DNA from: an uncultured Lachnospiraceae bacterium
GTDB lineage: Bacteria; Bacillota; Clostridia; Lachnospirales; Lachnospiraceae
Reading direction: 5' to 3'
Assembly: GCA_910577825.1 (NCBI GenBank)
Contig: CAJTOK010000046.1
Location: 1-30,445, forward strand
DNA: 30,445 nt
The translations under genes were made by a program, and so were the position numbers. Under the pieces are notes generated by a model. The model made no database searches, was not told the DNA's origin, and saw only the letters and a list, made by a program, of their open reading frames with translations. Shown here piece after piece: positions 1 through 6,727 of the stretch. How positions within the stretch are numbered: the stretch's first letter is position 1; each line of letters begins with the position of its first letter.

Positions 1-135
1 GCTACGGGCTTTATTTTCGTAGCAATGTCCGTGTAATAAATATATTATAACAGAACGTTTGCTTTATGGCAACTGTTAATTTTGTGGGCTTAACCCACCG
101 TCTAAAGCCAGTGGGATTGCGGCCACATTATTTCA
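1..135 (-). mobile_element. Left end of an IS200/IS605-like element (runs off window)
   Basis: Read on the minus strand, an antitoxin-like reading frame breaks off into a hairpin-rich end. GTGGG/CCCAC arms lie at 84-98 and 94-115, so the same CCCAC arm can pair with either neighbour. A strong promoter follows, pointing out of the window, and a GCTACG/CGTAGC hairpin fills 1-23. Imperfect hairpins at the ends, no inverted terminal repeat and an internal promoter are typical of the IS200/IS605 superfamily. The transposase or TnpB gene would lie left of position 1, so the family is inferred. The exact boundary (about 125-140) is not resolved. Confidence 0.5.
44..72 (-). promoter_or_regulatory. 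Sigma-A-type promoter reading left
   Basis: On the minus strand TTGCCA (72-67) and TATAAT (49-44) are separated by 17 bases. The promoter sits inside the element end and points to a gene beyond the left edge of the window. Confidence 0.6.
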
Positions 136-191
136 AGTTTATGTTCTGGCATTATCTGCAATAAATTTATGGCTTTTTCTAATGTTGACAT
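102..191 (-). pseudogene. Truncated antitoxin-like protein (N-terminus only)
   Basis: A 29-residue frame starts at ATG 191-189 after a good ribosome site (AAGGAAG, 8 bases upstream). It begins MSTLEKAINLLQIMPEHKLE. This resembles, from memory, the N-terminal helix of small type II antitoxin-like proteins of Lachnospiraceae, which are usually about 70-90 residues. After roughly residue 22 the frame runs into the IS200/IS605-like end and stops at 104-102, so the gene was cut by that insertion. It lies downstream of the Uma2 gene on the same strand. The family call is tentative; the truncation is clear. Confidence 0.45.
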
Positions 192-360
192 AAAAAAACT
201 TCCTTTTACTGTTTATTTACTATATATAGTTAATTGTTATTAATAGCATCTGTTAATTCATTTTTTCTTATATTTACTGTAACATTGTAATTATTATATG
301 ATAAAAAGATATTCCAGTAATTTATTTTTTGATTTTTCTATATTTCGTTGTATTTTCCCG

Positions 361-870
361 TTAGTCCACACAATCAAACAACTGGCCAAAACTGATTTTT
401 ACATTGGGAAACATATAAATCATCAAATCTTCTTTATTTTGTTCTGTAACTACTGACATCAATTTATATTCTGCTTTGTCAATAGAACTTTCATCAGGTG
501 ATAATACATATATTTCTACCTGCTTTTTTCTCCAGTCGGCAAGCCAGTATTCTGCAACTTCCACTTTTTTATACAATTCCATCTTTTCATTGCGGTCGTA
601 TTCTTCTGTTGCATCTGATAAAACTTCCATAATAAATCTGGGTACGCCTAAAAAATTTGTTGAACGCCTGTTTTTTATATCACAATTTATAGATACATCT
701 GGAATAACTGGTTTATTATTATTTTCTATCCATTTATACTTTACACTGTCACCAAATACACGGCATAATGAGCTTTTTAACTGGATTCCAGCAGTTGTAA
801 CAAAATTATTAATTACTATCGAATGTTCGATATAAGTATTAGCCATATCTTTAATTGGCATCATATCCAT
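361..870 (-). CDS. Uma2 family endonuclease-like protein (DUF820)
   Basis: A 169-residue protein of the Uma2/DUF820 family, which has a PD-(D/E)xK nuclease-like fold; the cellular role of these proteins is unknown. The family core is visible: VIPDVSINCD (acidic strand residue), then FIMEVLSDATEEYDRNEKM, with Glu in MEVLSD and Lys in the following helix, then AEYWLADWRKKQVEIY. The start at 870 follows a GAGGTGG ribosome site, and the same site precedes the second Uma2 gene at 22278-22775. The two proteins share most of their core and are clear paralogues. A minus-strand TATAAT lies about 20 bases upstream of the start, close to the IS110 remnant, so that insertion may have altered the promoter. 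Expansion as scattered paralogues is typical of this family. Confidence 0.85.
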   Translation of the reverse strand: MDMMPIKDMANTYIEHSIVINNFVTTAGIQLKSSLCRVFGDSVKYKWIENNNKPVIPDVSINCDIKNRRSTNFLGVPRFIMEVLSDATEEYDRNEKMELYKKVEVAEYWLADWRKKQVEIYVLSPDESSIDKAEYKLMSVVTEQNKEDLMIYMFPNVKISFGQLFDCVD

Positions 871-974
871 TTACACCACCTCAGCTCGTATTATAAAGTA
901 GTAGTGTTTACAGACCCTCTCCAAGGTCTTGATACTATATCTTCATAACTATTCTTTACCTTTTCTATGGGTAC

Positions 975-1145
975 GGTTATGATATATAAGATGCTGTGGA
1001 CTGGTGTCACTTCGCTACCACCTGATGGTTTCAGAAAGTGTCCAGCCACAGTCTCTTTGTTTGATTGTTAATCAGTTAGATACCGCATGACGGTTTATTT
1101 AGAACGGGTTCACAACTGCGAAGAGCACCTGTGGTTCTAAAACAG
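975..1145 (+). ncRNA. Bridge-RNA-like leader of the IS110 remnant
   Basis: IS110 elements of the IS621 type encode a bridge RNA in the non-coding left end, just before the recombinase gene, with a target-binding and a donor-binding loop. Two large stem-loops occupy that position. The first pairs CTGTGGACTGG (994-1004) with CCAGCCACAG (1042-1051), ten pairs with one bulged A, and has a 37-base internal loop containing CTGA/TCAG. The second pairs TTTAGAAC (1098-1105) with GTTCTAAA (1134-1141), eight perfect pairs, around a 28-base loop with CACA/TGTG. The second ends 33 bases before the transposase ATG. The layout matches a bridge RNA; the identity is inferred and no loop-to-target match was computed. 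Confidence 0.5.
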
Positions 1146-1174
1146 CATTAATTTATTGCAAAGGAGATTTTTTT

Positions 1175-1426
1175 ATGATTTATGTCGGTATTGATATTGC
1201 CAAAGACAAGCACGATTGCTTTATTACTAATTCGGATGGAGAGGCACTTTTTAATGTTTCTGCCGGTTCAAATATGCCCGCAAAATCGCTTGAATTAAAA
1301 CATACTATCAAACTTATTCAGGAACTGGATTCAGAAATTGAAGAAATAGAAAATGAAATCAAAACCATCATGGACGAAATCAATTCTCCAATCCTTTCCA
1401 TTCCTGGAATAAACTATCAACCTTGA
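1175..1426 (+). pseudogene. IS110 transposase, internally deleted
   Basis: This 83-residue frame keeps the start of the DEDD domain (MIYVGIDIAKDKHDCFITNS, first catalytic Asp in GIDIAKD). It then jumps into the coiled-coil and IPGI segment that normally precedes the C-terminal Transposase_20 domain (ELDSEIEEIENEI, then ILSIPGI), and stops five residues later. Full-length IS110 transposases are about 300-430 residues, so most of the DEDD domain and all of the C-terminal serine-bearing domain are gone. It cannot be active. An AAAGGAG ribosome site lies about 8 bases before the ATG. Confidence 0.85.
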
Positions 1427-1860
1427 CTTTTTTGTAAATAATTTCCTTTTTTGAGTGCAGATAACGACACTCCGTTTGTCATGCAGTTTTCAAGGTTCTA
1501 AGAATTACTTTTTAATTCTTTTATACCTAAAATGTTTTTTAGTAATCTATTAAAAAATTTTCATTTTAGGTCTTGACTTTTAATAGTTAGACTTTCTGTG
1601 TTTTTATTATATCAAATACTATAATTTTTTCAAGTTATGTCCCAGTAATGTGGAAACTTAAAAATAGTTTATCTGTTTTGAACTTCTGTATTTTTTATTT
1701 TAAATTAATCTTGCTAATAGTCTGGCAATTACAAGGCAGGTTTATAGAAAAACCATATAGCAGGCATGGTTTACTGTGAGATAAGTGGTATAAACATACA
1801 GGGGAATAATAGCAATAATTTATTGATTATTAAGAAACATGATTTATTATAATGACACAG
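1427..1860. other. Non-coding stretch with AT-rich hairpins
   Basis: No gene is seen. Two hairpins follow the IS110 remnant: AAGAATTA/TAATTCTT (1500-1507 with 1513-1520), and a longer one pairing ACCTAAAATG (1525-1534) with CATTTTAGGT (1562-1571), with a second T6A/TA6 pairing inside its loop. CTTGACTTTT occurs at both 1425 and 1572, so the interval between may be a residual element end or a small repeat. Confidence 0.4.
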
Positions 1861-1900
1861 GGCAGTCTGGATAAATAAGTTTAAGCAGGCTGTCTTTTTT
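1861..1900 (+). terminator. Rho-independent terminator
   Basis: GGCAGTCTG (1861-1869) pairs with CAGGCTGTC (1886-1894) over nine positions, two of them G-T, and is followed directly by six T. It insulates the galactanase control region from upstream transcription. Confidence 0.65.
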
Positions 1901-1915
1901 AATACAATGAAAAAA

Positions 1916-2073
1916 TTGTACAATAAAAGCATAGGCGTTTTGTGCAAAATCTACAAAACTTAAAAAGAAACTTTGTAACTTTGTGCAATAGTTATATAAA
2001 AATAATTATGGTATATTAATAATTAACACTTGAACAAACGGTTGCGCAATTTTTGGCATGATAAGTTGCGCAA
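1916..2073. promoter_or_regulatory. Array of five TTG-NN-CAA palindromes upstream of the galactanase
   Basis: TTGTACAA (1916-1923), TTGTGCAA (1940-1947), TTGTGCAA (1981-1988), TTGCGCAA (2042-2049) and TTGCGCAA (2066-2073) share the pattern TTGNNCAA. The outer pairs are each spaced 24 bases start to start. The last two also share a preceding G. The array ends 58 bases before the galactanase ATG, where operators for a sugar-responsive regulator would be expected. LacI-family operators often have such a central CG palindrome, but the binding protein is not identifiable here. Confidence 0.5.
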
Positions 2074-2131
2074 AGTAAATTAGTTATTGGAACATGTATA
2101 GTTTTCAATTAAAAAAGATGGAGGTAGCAAT

Positions 2132-4942
2132 ATGAAAAAAATTAAGAAGCAGGCAACCGCCGTATTTCTTAGTGCAGCTATGATGGTTACACAACCGGGG
2201 GGGGGTAGTAGCGGATTTATAATGCCAGCAAATGTGCAGGCAGCAGAAACAGAGTATATTACAAATGGAAGTTTTGAAAATAATAATTTGGAAGGCTGGA
2301 AATATACAGAAGGGCTTGATACACAAACAGGAGATGGTAATTTTTATGAAGGAACAAAATCAGCTCATTTCTATAATAATGGAGAAACTAAAGCTGAATA
2401 TTCATGTATACAAACTATATCTTCACTTCCAGCAGGTACATATAAATTATCGTTTCATTCAATGGGTGCTGATGGTGAAAGTGTATATCCTTATTTTGAT
2501 GGTAAAAAAGGTGATAATGTACAGACAGATGTAGGTTGGAACAAATGGAAAGAGTCTGTTTATACAGTTACAACAACAGAAGAAAAAATAAATGTAGAAG
2601 TTGGTTTTTGGATTGAAGCAGACGCAAAAGCTTGGGGAAATATTGACTGTGTTTCTTTTATAGCAGTAAATACTGCTTCATCAGATGAACAGCTTGCTGA
2701 TGCAAAAGAAAAACTAAAATCCCTTATAACTGAAATAGAATCATTAAATGTTAATGATTATACTACAGATAGCTGGACAGTTTTACAAAAAGCCCTAACA
2801 TCGGCAAAAGATGTTTTTAGTAATGAAAGTGTAACTTTAGAGGAAGTAACAGATGTACTTGAAAAATTAAATACTGCAAAGTCTTTATTAGTAGATATTA
2901 CTGTTATACAAAATGCAGGTATTAATGTAGATAAAATAGATGGTTTAAGTAAAGACTTTATTAAGGGCGTTGATGTTTCATCTTATGTAAGCCTTATAGA
3001 CAGTGGTGTTAAGTTTAAGGACTGGGATGGCAATGAAATTAATGATTTAGAATTTTTTAAACAGTTAAAAGATGCAGGTGTCAATTATATCCGTATACGT
3101 GTCTGGAATGACCCATATGACAGTAAAGGGAATGGCTATGGTGGTGGAAATAATGACCTTGAGAAAGCTAAAAAAATTGGAAAATGGGCAACTGATGCAG
3201 GAATGAAAGTATTAATTGACTTCCATTATTCCGATTTTTGGGCAGACCCACCAAAACAGAAAGCACCAAAGGCATGGGAAAGCTATACAGTAGAGCAGAA
3301 AGAAACAGCAGTAACAGAATTTACCCAGAATAGCCTTACAGAACTTATAAAAGCTGGCGTTAATGTTGGAATGGTACAGGTTGGTAATGAAACTACAAAT
3401 GGAATTTGTGGTGAAAAAGATTGGGTGAACAGAGCTAAAATATTTAATGCGGGAAGCAAGGCAGTACGTGAAGTGGCAAATGCAAATAATAAGGAAATTC
3501 TTGTAGCACTGCATTTCACAGACCCTCAAAAGGCTGGAAATTATGCCACAATTGCAAAAAGTCTGAATGATAATAAGGTAGATTATGATATTTTTGCATC
3601 TTCTTATTATCCATTCTGGCATGGTACAACAAAAAATCTTACTGAGGTATTAAAGAATGTAGCAGATACTTATGGCAAAAAAGTTATGGTAGCAGAAACT
3701 TCATGGGCAACTACCTTGGAAGATGGCGATGGCCATGATAATACAGTACGTGAAGGTACAAATGATACAGATGGTGGCAACCCTTTTGATTATCCTTTTA
3801 CAGTACAGGGGCAGGCAGATGAAATACGTAGCGTAATGAAGGCAGTCCATGACATTGGTGAAGCAGGGATTGGTGTAATGTACTGGGAACCAGCATGGAT
3901 TCCTGTAAATATTTATGATAAAGATGCAGCAGATGCAGAAAAAGTCCTTGCAGAAAATAAAGCAGCATGGGAAGCGTATGGTTCTGGCTGGGCTTCAAGC
4001 CCTGCAGGGGAATATGACCCTGAAGATGCTGGAAAATGGTTTGGTGGTTCTGCGGTAGATAACCAGGCATTGTTTGATTTTTATGGCAAGCCATTACCGT
4101 CATTAAATGTATTTAAATATGTAAATACGGGAGCAGTTACTCCCAAACGTCCGGATTCAGTAGTTAATCCTGATATTATAGAGGTATCATATGGTGAAAC
4201 ACCTTCTCTTCCGGATAAATTAAAGGTACTTTATAATGATGGAAATTTTGATGAATTAGAAGTACAGTGGAATCAGGATGACATAGATGCAATTAATGTT
4301 TCTGGTACATATAAGATAAGAGGCACAGTAAGTTATACTGGTGATGATAATGAAACTATAAATCTTGAAGCAGTTTGTATAGTAGTAATCAATCCTGAAA
4401 ATTTGCTTAAGAATGGTGGATTTGAGGATAATTATAATGATTGGGAAAATACATGGAATATTACAGGAAACGGTATTAAAAGTAAAGAATTAGGTGAAAA
4501 TAAAAGAAGTGGAAAACAAGCTTTGCATTTTTGGGCATCTTCGGAGATTAATTTTACAGTTTCACAAAGTGTTACTATAGAAAAAGATGGAAAGTATTCT
4601 GCTTATATGTATATACAAGGCGGGGATACACAAGACAAAGATGGGATATCAGTTAAATTAGAAAATACTAACAATATAGAAGAAGGCTCTAAAAATGCAA
4701 GTACTAAACTACAGGGACATAAAAACTGGCAGCAGCCTGTAACAGAAGAAGTAGAGGCGTCAGCAGGTGATACCATTATAGTTACAATTACTGTTACTGG
4801 TCCTGCCGGAATGTGGGGGAGTATAGATGATGTATTTTTATACCGTTCTTCTGGTTTAAAGCCCCATACAAAGATGGTTATATTTTCAAAGGATGGTATA
4901 AAGACAGTAATTTTACAGAGGAAATCCCTTCACTTCCTGTAG
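2132..4942 (+). CDS. Secreted endo-beta-1,4-galactanase, GH53 (5' part of a frameshifted gene)
   Basis: A multidomain secreted enzyme that should cut beta-1,4-galactan side chains of pectin. Domains in order: signal peptide (residues 1 to about 38, ending NVQA/AETEY); carbohydrate-binding-like beta-sandwich (about 42-178); helical FIVAR-like linker (about 180-255); GH53 barrel (about 275-600) opening GVDVSSYVSLIDSGVKFKDW; Big_4-like Ig domain (about 675-755); second binding module (about 758-905). The GH53 acid/base Glu is E420 (QVGNETTNG) and the nucleophile is E522 (VAETSWATT). The start at 2132 follows GGAGG. After YRSSG (about 4853) the frame is wrong: its last 30 or so codons are out-of-frame reading of an InlB-like repeat that continues in another frame to 6588. 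Codons 22-25 are encoded by a run of nine G. Family and active site are certain; the binding-module family (CBM61-like) is a guess. Confidence 0.9.
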   Translation: MKKIKKQATAVFLSAAMMVTQPGGGSSGFIMPANVQAAETEYITNGSFENNNLEGWKYTEGLDTQTGDGNFYEGTKSAHFYNNGETKAEYSCIQTISSLPAGTYKLSFHSMGADGESVYPYFDGKKGDNVQTDVGWNKWKESVYTVTTTEEKINVEVGFWIEADAKAWGNIDCVSFIAVNTASSDEQLADAKEKLKSLITEIESLNVNDYTTDSWTVLQKALTSAKDVFSNESVTLEEVTDVLEKLNTAKSLLVDITVIQNAGINVDKIDGLSKDFIKGVDVSSYVSLIDSGVKFKDWDGNEINDLEFFKQLKDAGVNYIRIRVWNDPYDSKGNGYGGGNNDLEKAKKIGKWATDAGMKVLIDFHYSDFWADPPKQKAPKAWESYTVEQKETAVTEFTQNSLTELIKAGVNVGMVQVGNETTNGICGEKDWVNRAKIFNAGSKAVREVANANNKEILVALHFTDPQKAGNYATIAKSLNDNKVDYDIFASSYYPFWHGTTKNLTEVLKNVADTYGKKVMVAETSWATTLEDGDGHDNTVREGTNDTDGGNPFDYPFTVQGQADEIRSVMKAVHDIGEAGIGVMYWEPAWIPVNIYDKDAADAEKVLAENKAAWEAYGSGWASSPAGEYDPEDAGKWFGGSAVDNQALFDFYGKPLPSLNVFKYVNTGAVTPKRPDSVVNPDIIEVSYGETPSLPDKLKVLYNDGNFDELEVQWNQDDIDAINVSGTYKIRGTVSYTGDDNETINLEAVCIVVINPENLLKNGGFEDNYNDWENTWNITGNGIKSKELGENKRSGKQALHFWASSEINFTVSQSVTIEKDGKYSAYMYIQGGDTQDKDGISVKLENTNNIEEGSKNASTKLQGHKNWQQPVTEEVEASAGDTIIVTITVTGPAGMWGSIDDVFLYRSSGLKPHTKMVIFSKDGIKTVILQRKSLHFL
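2197..2205 (+). repeat. Nine-G homopolymer in the signal-peptide codons
   Basis: Nine consecutive G follow ACAACC inside the galactanase signal-peptide region and encode Pro-Gly-Gly-Gly. With ten G the next codon is TAG; with eight G the frame meets TAA six codons after the tract. Only lengths of 9 plus or minus multiples of 3 keep the protein open. Such a tract is rare in AT-rich DNA and is a classic slippage site. Confidence 0.85.
4840..4867 (+). other. Frameshift junction in the galactanase gene
   Basis: The upstream frame encodes the end of a binding module (SIDDVFLYRSS). From about 4855 a different frame gives FKAPYKDGYIFKGWYKDS and then VGSAGDVILYAKWE, the second half of an InlB/Flg_new-type repeat. 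It is open without a stop to 6588. The first half of that repeat (usually VTFDxxGG) is missing, which suggests a deletion rather than a one-base error. A sequencing error cannot be ruled out. Confidence 0.75.
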
Positions 4943-4989
4943 GTTCGGCAGGAGATGTTATTCTATATGCAAAGTGGGAAAAAGAACCA

Positions 4990-5250
4990 GAAGGTACTGC
5001 AGAACCAACGGCAACTCCAGAAGGTACTGCAGAACCAACAATAGTCACAGATAATACTGCAGAACCGACGGCAACTCCAGCTGGTACTGCAGAACCAACA
5101 ACAACTCCGGCTGGCACTACAGAACCAACAACAACCCCAGATGGAACACAGACCCCGGTTCCACCAGCCCCTTCATCAGGAAGTTCAGGTGGCTCAGGCG
5201 GTTCATCAGGTGGTTCAGGCGGTTCACAAGGAAGTTCTGGTACACAGCAG
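4990..5250 (+). repeat. Low-complexity TAEPT and Gly-Ser linker repeats
   Basis: From 4990 to about 5145 near-identical units encode GTAEPTATPE-like decapeptides (about 30 bases each). From about 5160 to 5250 the DNA encodes a Gly/Ser-rich spacer (SSGGSGGSSGGSGGS). This is a flexible linker between the catalytic part and the C-terminal domains, and it is prone to unit gain or loss. Confidence 0.75.
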
Positions 5251-5457
5251 CCATCAGGAGGCACATCTGCGCCACAGGCCAGTACAGCTCCTTCTGGTGC
5301 ACCGTCTTCTACACAGCAGCCACCAGAAAGTACAGCAGCACCAGGTGGTACGAATACAGATATTGTTACAGATGTTACCACTACAGTTGAAGATAATAAA
5401 ACTATAGTAGTTGAAACAGTCAAGAAACCAGATGGTACAGAAAGTATTAAGGAAACT

Positions 5458-6588
5458 GTGACAGAGGAAACAGACAATGCAACAGTGGTAACAGAAAAGT
5501 TTGAAAGTTCAGATATTAATGCAAATATGGTTATAACAAAAACTTATGATACAGATGATAATGTAATTAATTCAAGTGCCATTATCTATATAGGTACTTC
5601 AGGAATTAATAATGATGCTTCTTCTGAAAGGACAATACCAGCAGAGTTTATGGAAGGTTTAGAAGAAGCAGATATAAGGAATGCAGAGATTTGTATTGAA
5701 CAGCCTGCGGTTGGTGCTGTAAAGAATGATAACAGGCCTAAAATACTGGTAAAGGTAAATATTCCTGAACCGGGTAATGTATCTGTTAATAAAGTTACAC
5801 TTACGCAGGAAAGTATATCCAGTGCTGTTGATGATAGCAGGAAACTTGTTGTAAAGATTGTAAGTGAAAACCCGGCAAAATCTTATACTGTTACAATACC
5901 AAAGAGTGAACTTAAGAAAATGAAGGGTGATATGGATGTTTCTGTACAGGCAGGCGGGATTTCTGGCATGGCACAGGACACAAAAACTAAAGTAGAGGGC
6001 ATTTTATCTGCTAATAATGTTGGGGCGGAGGGTGCTTATACTGTATCAACAGCAGATAACAAGGCAAATAATGGTATTGGGCTTAAAGTAACTGCCCCTG
6101 TACTTTCTTCAAATGTAAAACCTGGTGACAAAGTGTATGTATACTGTTATAATAGCAGTACAGGCAAACTTGAAGAAATTGCAAACAGCAAGAGTACAGT
6201 GCTTGCTTCTGGAATGGCAGCTTTTGAAGGATATGCTGGTAATAATTATGTAATAACAGATAAAGAGTTAAGCGGTAAAAATGTTGTAACACTTATCAGT
6301 AAACCAAAAGTATCAATTAATAAGAAGTCTGTTAAGAAAGGCAGCAGCATAAAAGTTAAAACGAAGTTTCCAGAAGAACTTGCAGCCAGGGCAAATCTTA
6401 AGGCAAAAGTCCCTTATGGCAAGCAGGCAGCAGTTATTAAATATAAGTCCTCAGACAGCAAAGTTGCCAAAGTATCAAAGAATGGCACTGTCAAAGCAAA
6501 GGGCAAAGGCAAGGCAGTAATAACTGTACAGATAAAACTTGCAGATGGAAAGGTTAAGAAAGTCCAGAAGAAAGTAACTGTAAAATAA
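5458..6588 (+). CDS. C-terminal part of the galactanase polypeptide, out of frame with the 5' part
   Basis: The first ATG of this frame is 5458, but the open frame and domain content reach back to about 4855 (half an InlB-like repeat, proline/threonine and Gly/Ser linkers), so this is most likely the 3' part of the galactanase gene. No ribosome site is apparent before 5458. It encodes a beta-rich domain of unknown function (about residues 1-275 of this frame), matched closely by the next gene. A Big_2-like bacterial Ig domain follows, with the hallmark YKSSDSKVAKVSKNGTVKAK, ending in VTVK. No LPXTG or transmembrane anchor is present. With the frame restored the whole protein would be about 1,480 residues. 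Confidence 0.7.
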   Translation: MTEETDNATVVTEKFESSDINANMVITKTYDTDDNVINSSAIIYIGTSGINNDASSERTIPAEFMEGLEEADIRNAEICIEQPAVGAVKNDNRPKILVKVNIPEPGNVSVNKVTLTQESISSAVDDSRKLVVKIVSENPAKSYTVTIPKSELKKMKGDMDVSVQAGGISGMAQDTKTKVEGILSANNVGAEGAYTVSTADNKANNGIGLKVTAPVLSSNVKPGDKVYVYCYNSSTGKLEEIANSKSTVLASGMAAFEGYAGNNYVITDKELSGKNVVTLISKPKVSINKKSVKKGSSIKVKTKFPEELAARANLKAKVPYGKQAAVIKYKSSDSKVAKVSKNGTVKAKGKGKAVITVQIKLADGKVKKVQKKVTVK

Positions 6589-6615
6589 AACTATATATAT
6601 AGTTTCTGGCAGGGC

Positions 6616-6657
6616 GGCAGCGGTGCGGGTTTGTTTTATAATGGCACTGCTGCTGCC
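6616..6657 (+). other. Hairpin between galactanase tail and its paralogue
   Basis: GGCAGCGGTG (6616-6625) can pair with TGCTGCTGCC (6648-6657) over ten positions, three of them G-T, with a 22-base T-rich loop. There is no T run after it, so it is a weak terminator candidate or a leader structure of the next gene. Confidence 0.35.
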
Positions 6658-6727
6658 TTATGCCACATTATTTGTGTTTTGCACAGGAATGCCAGTAATA
6701 TTTTTAAGAAAGGCAGGAATTAAGATT

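Larger units (their letters stand above)
890..1430 (+). mobile_element. Decayed IS110-family element
   Basis: A structured leader (about 975-1145) followed by a deleted IS110 transposase frame (1175-1426) marks the remains of an IS110-group element. It lies between the Uma2 gene and the galactanase control region. IS110 elements have no long terminal inverted repeats, so the edges given are approximate. Confidence 0.55.

Noticed and set aside
84..115. Possible CRISPR-like or tandem repeat because GTGGG/CCCAC motifs recur
   Set aside because: The copies are inverted and overlapping, as in IS200/IS605 end hairpins; there are no regular spacers.
5141..5407. Histidine- and glutamine-rich plus-strand frame, and long minus-strand frame 4878-5477
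   Set aside because: Both are alternative readings of the repetitive TAEPT and Gly/Ser linker DNA; the frame open from about 4855 to 6588 has the domain content.
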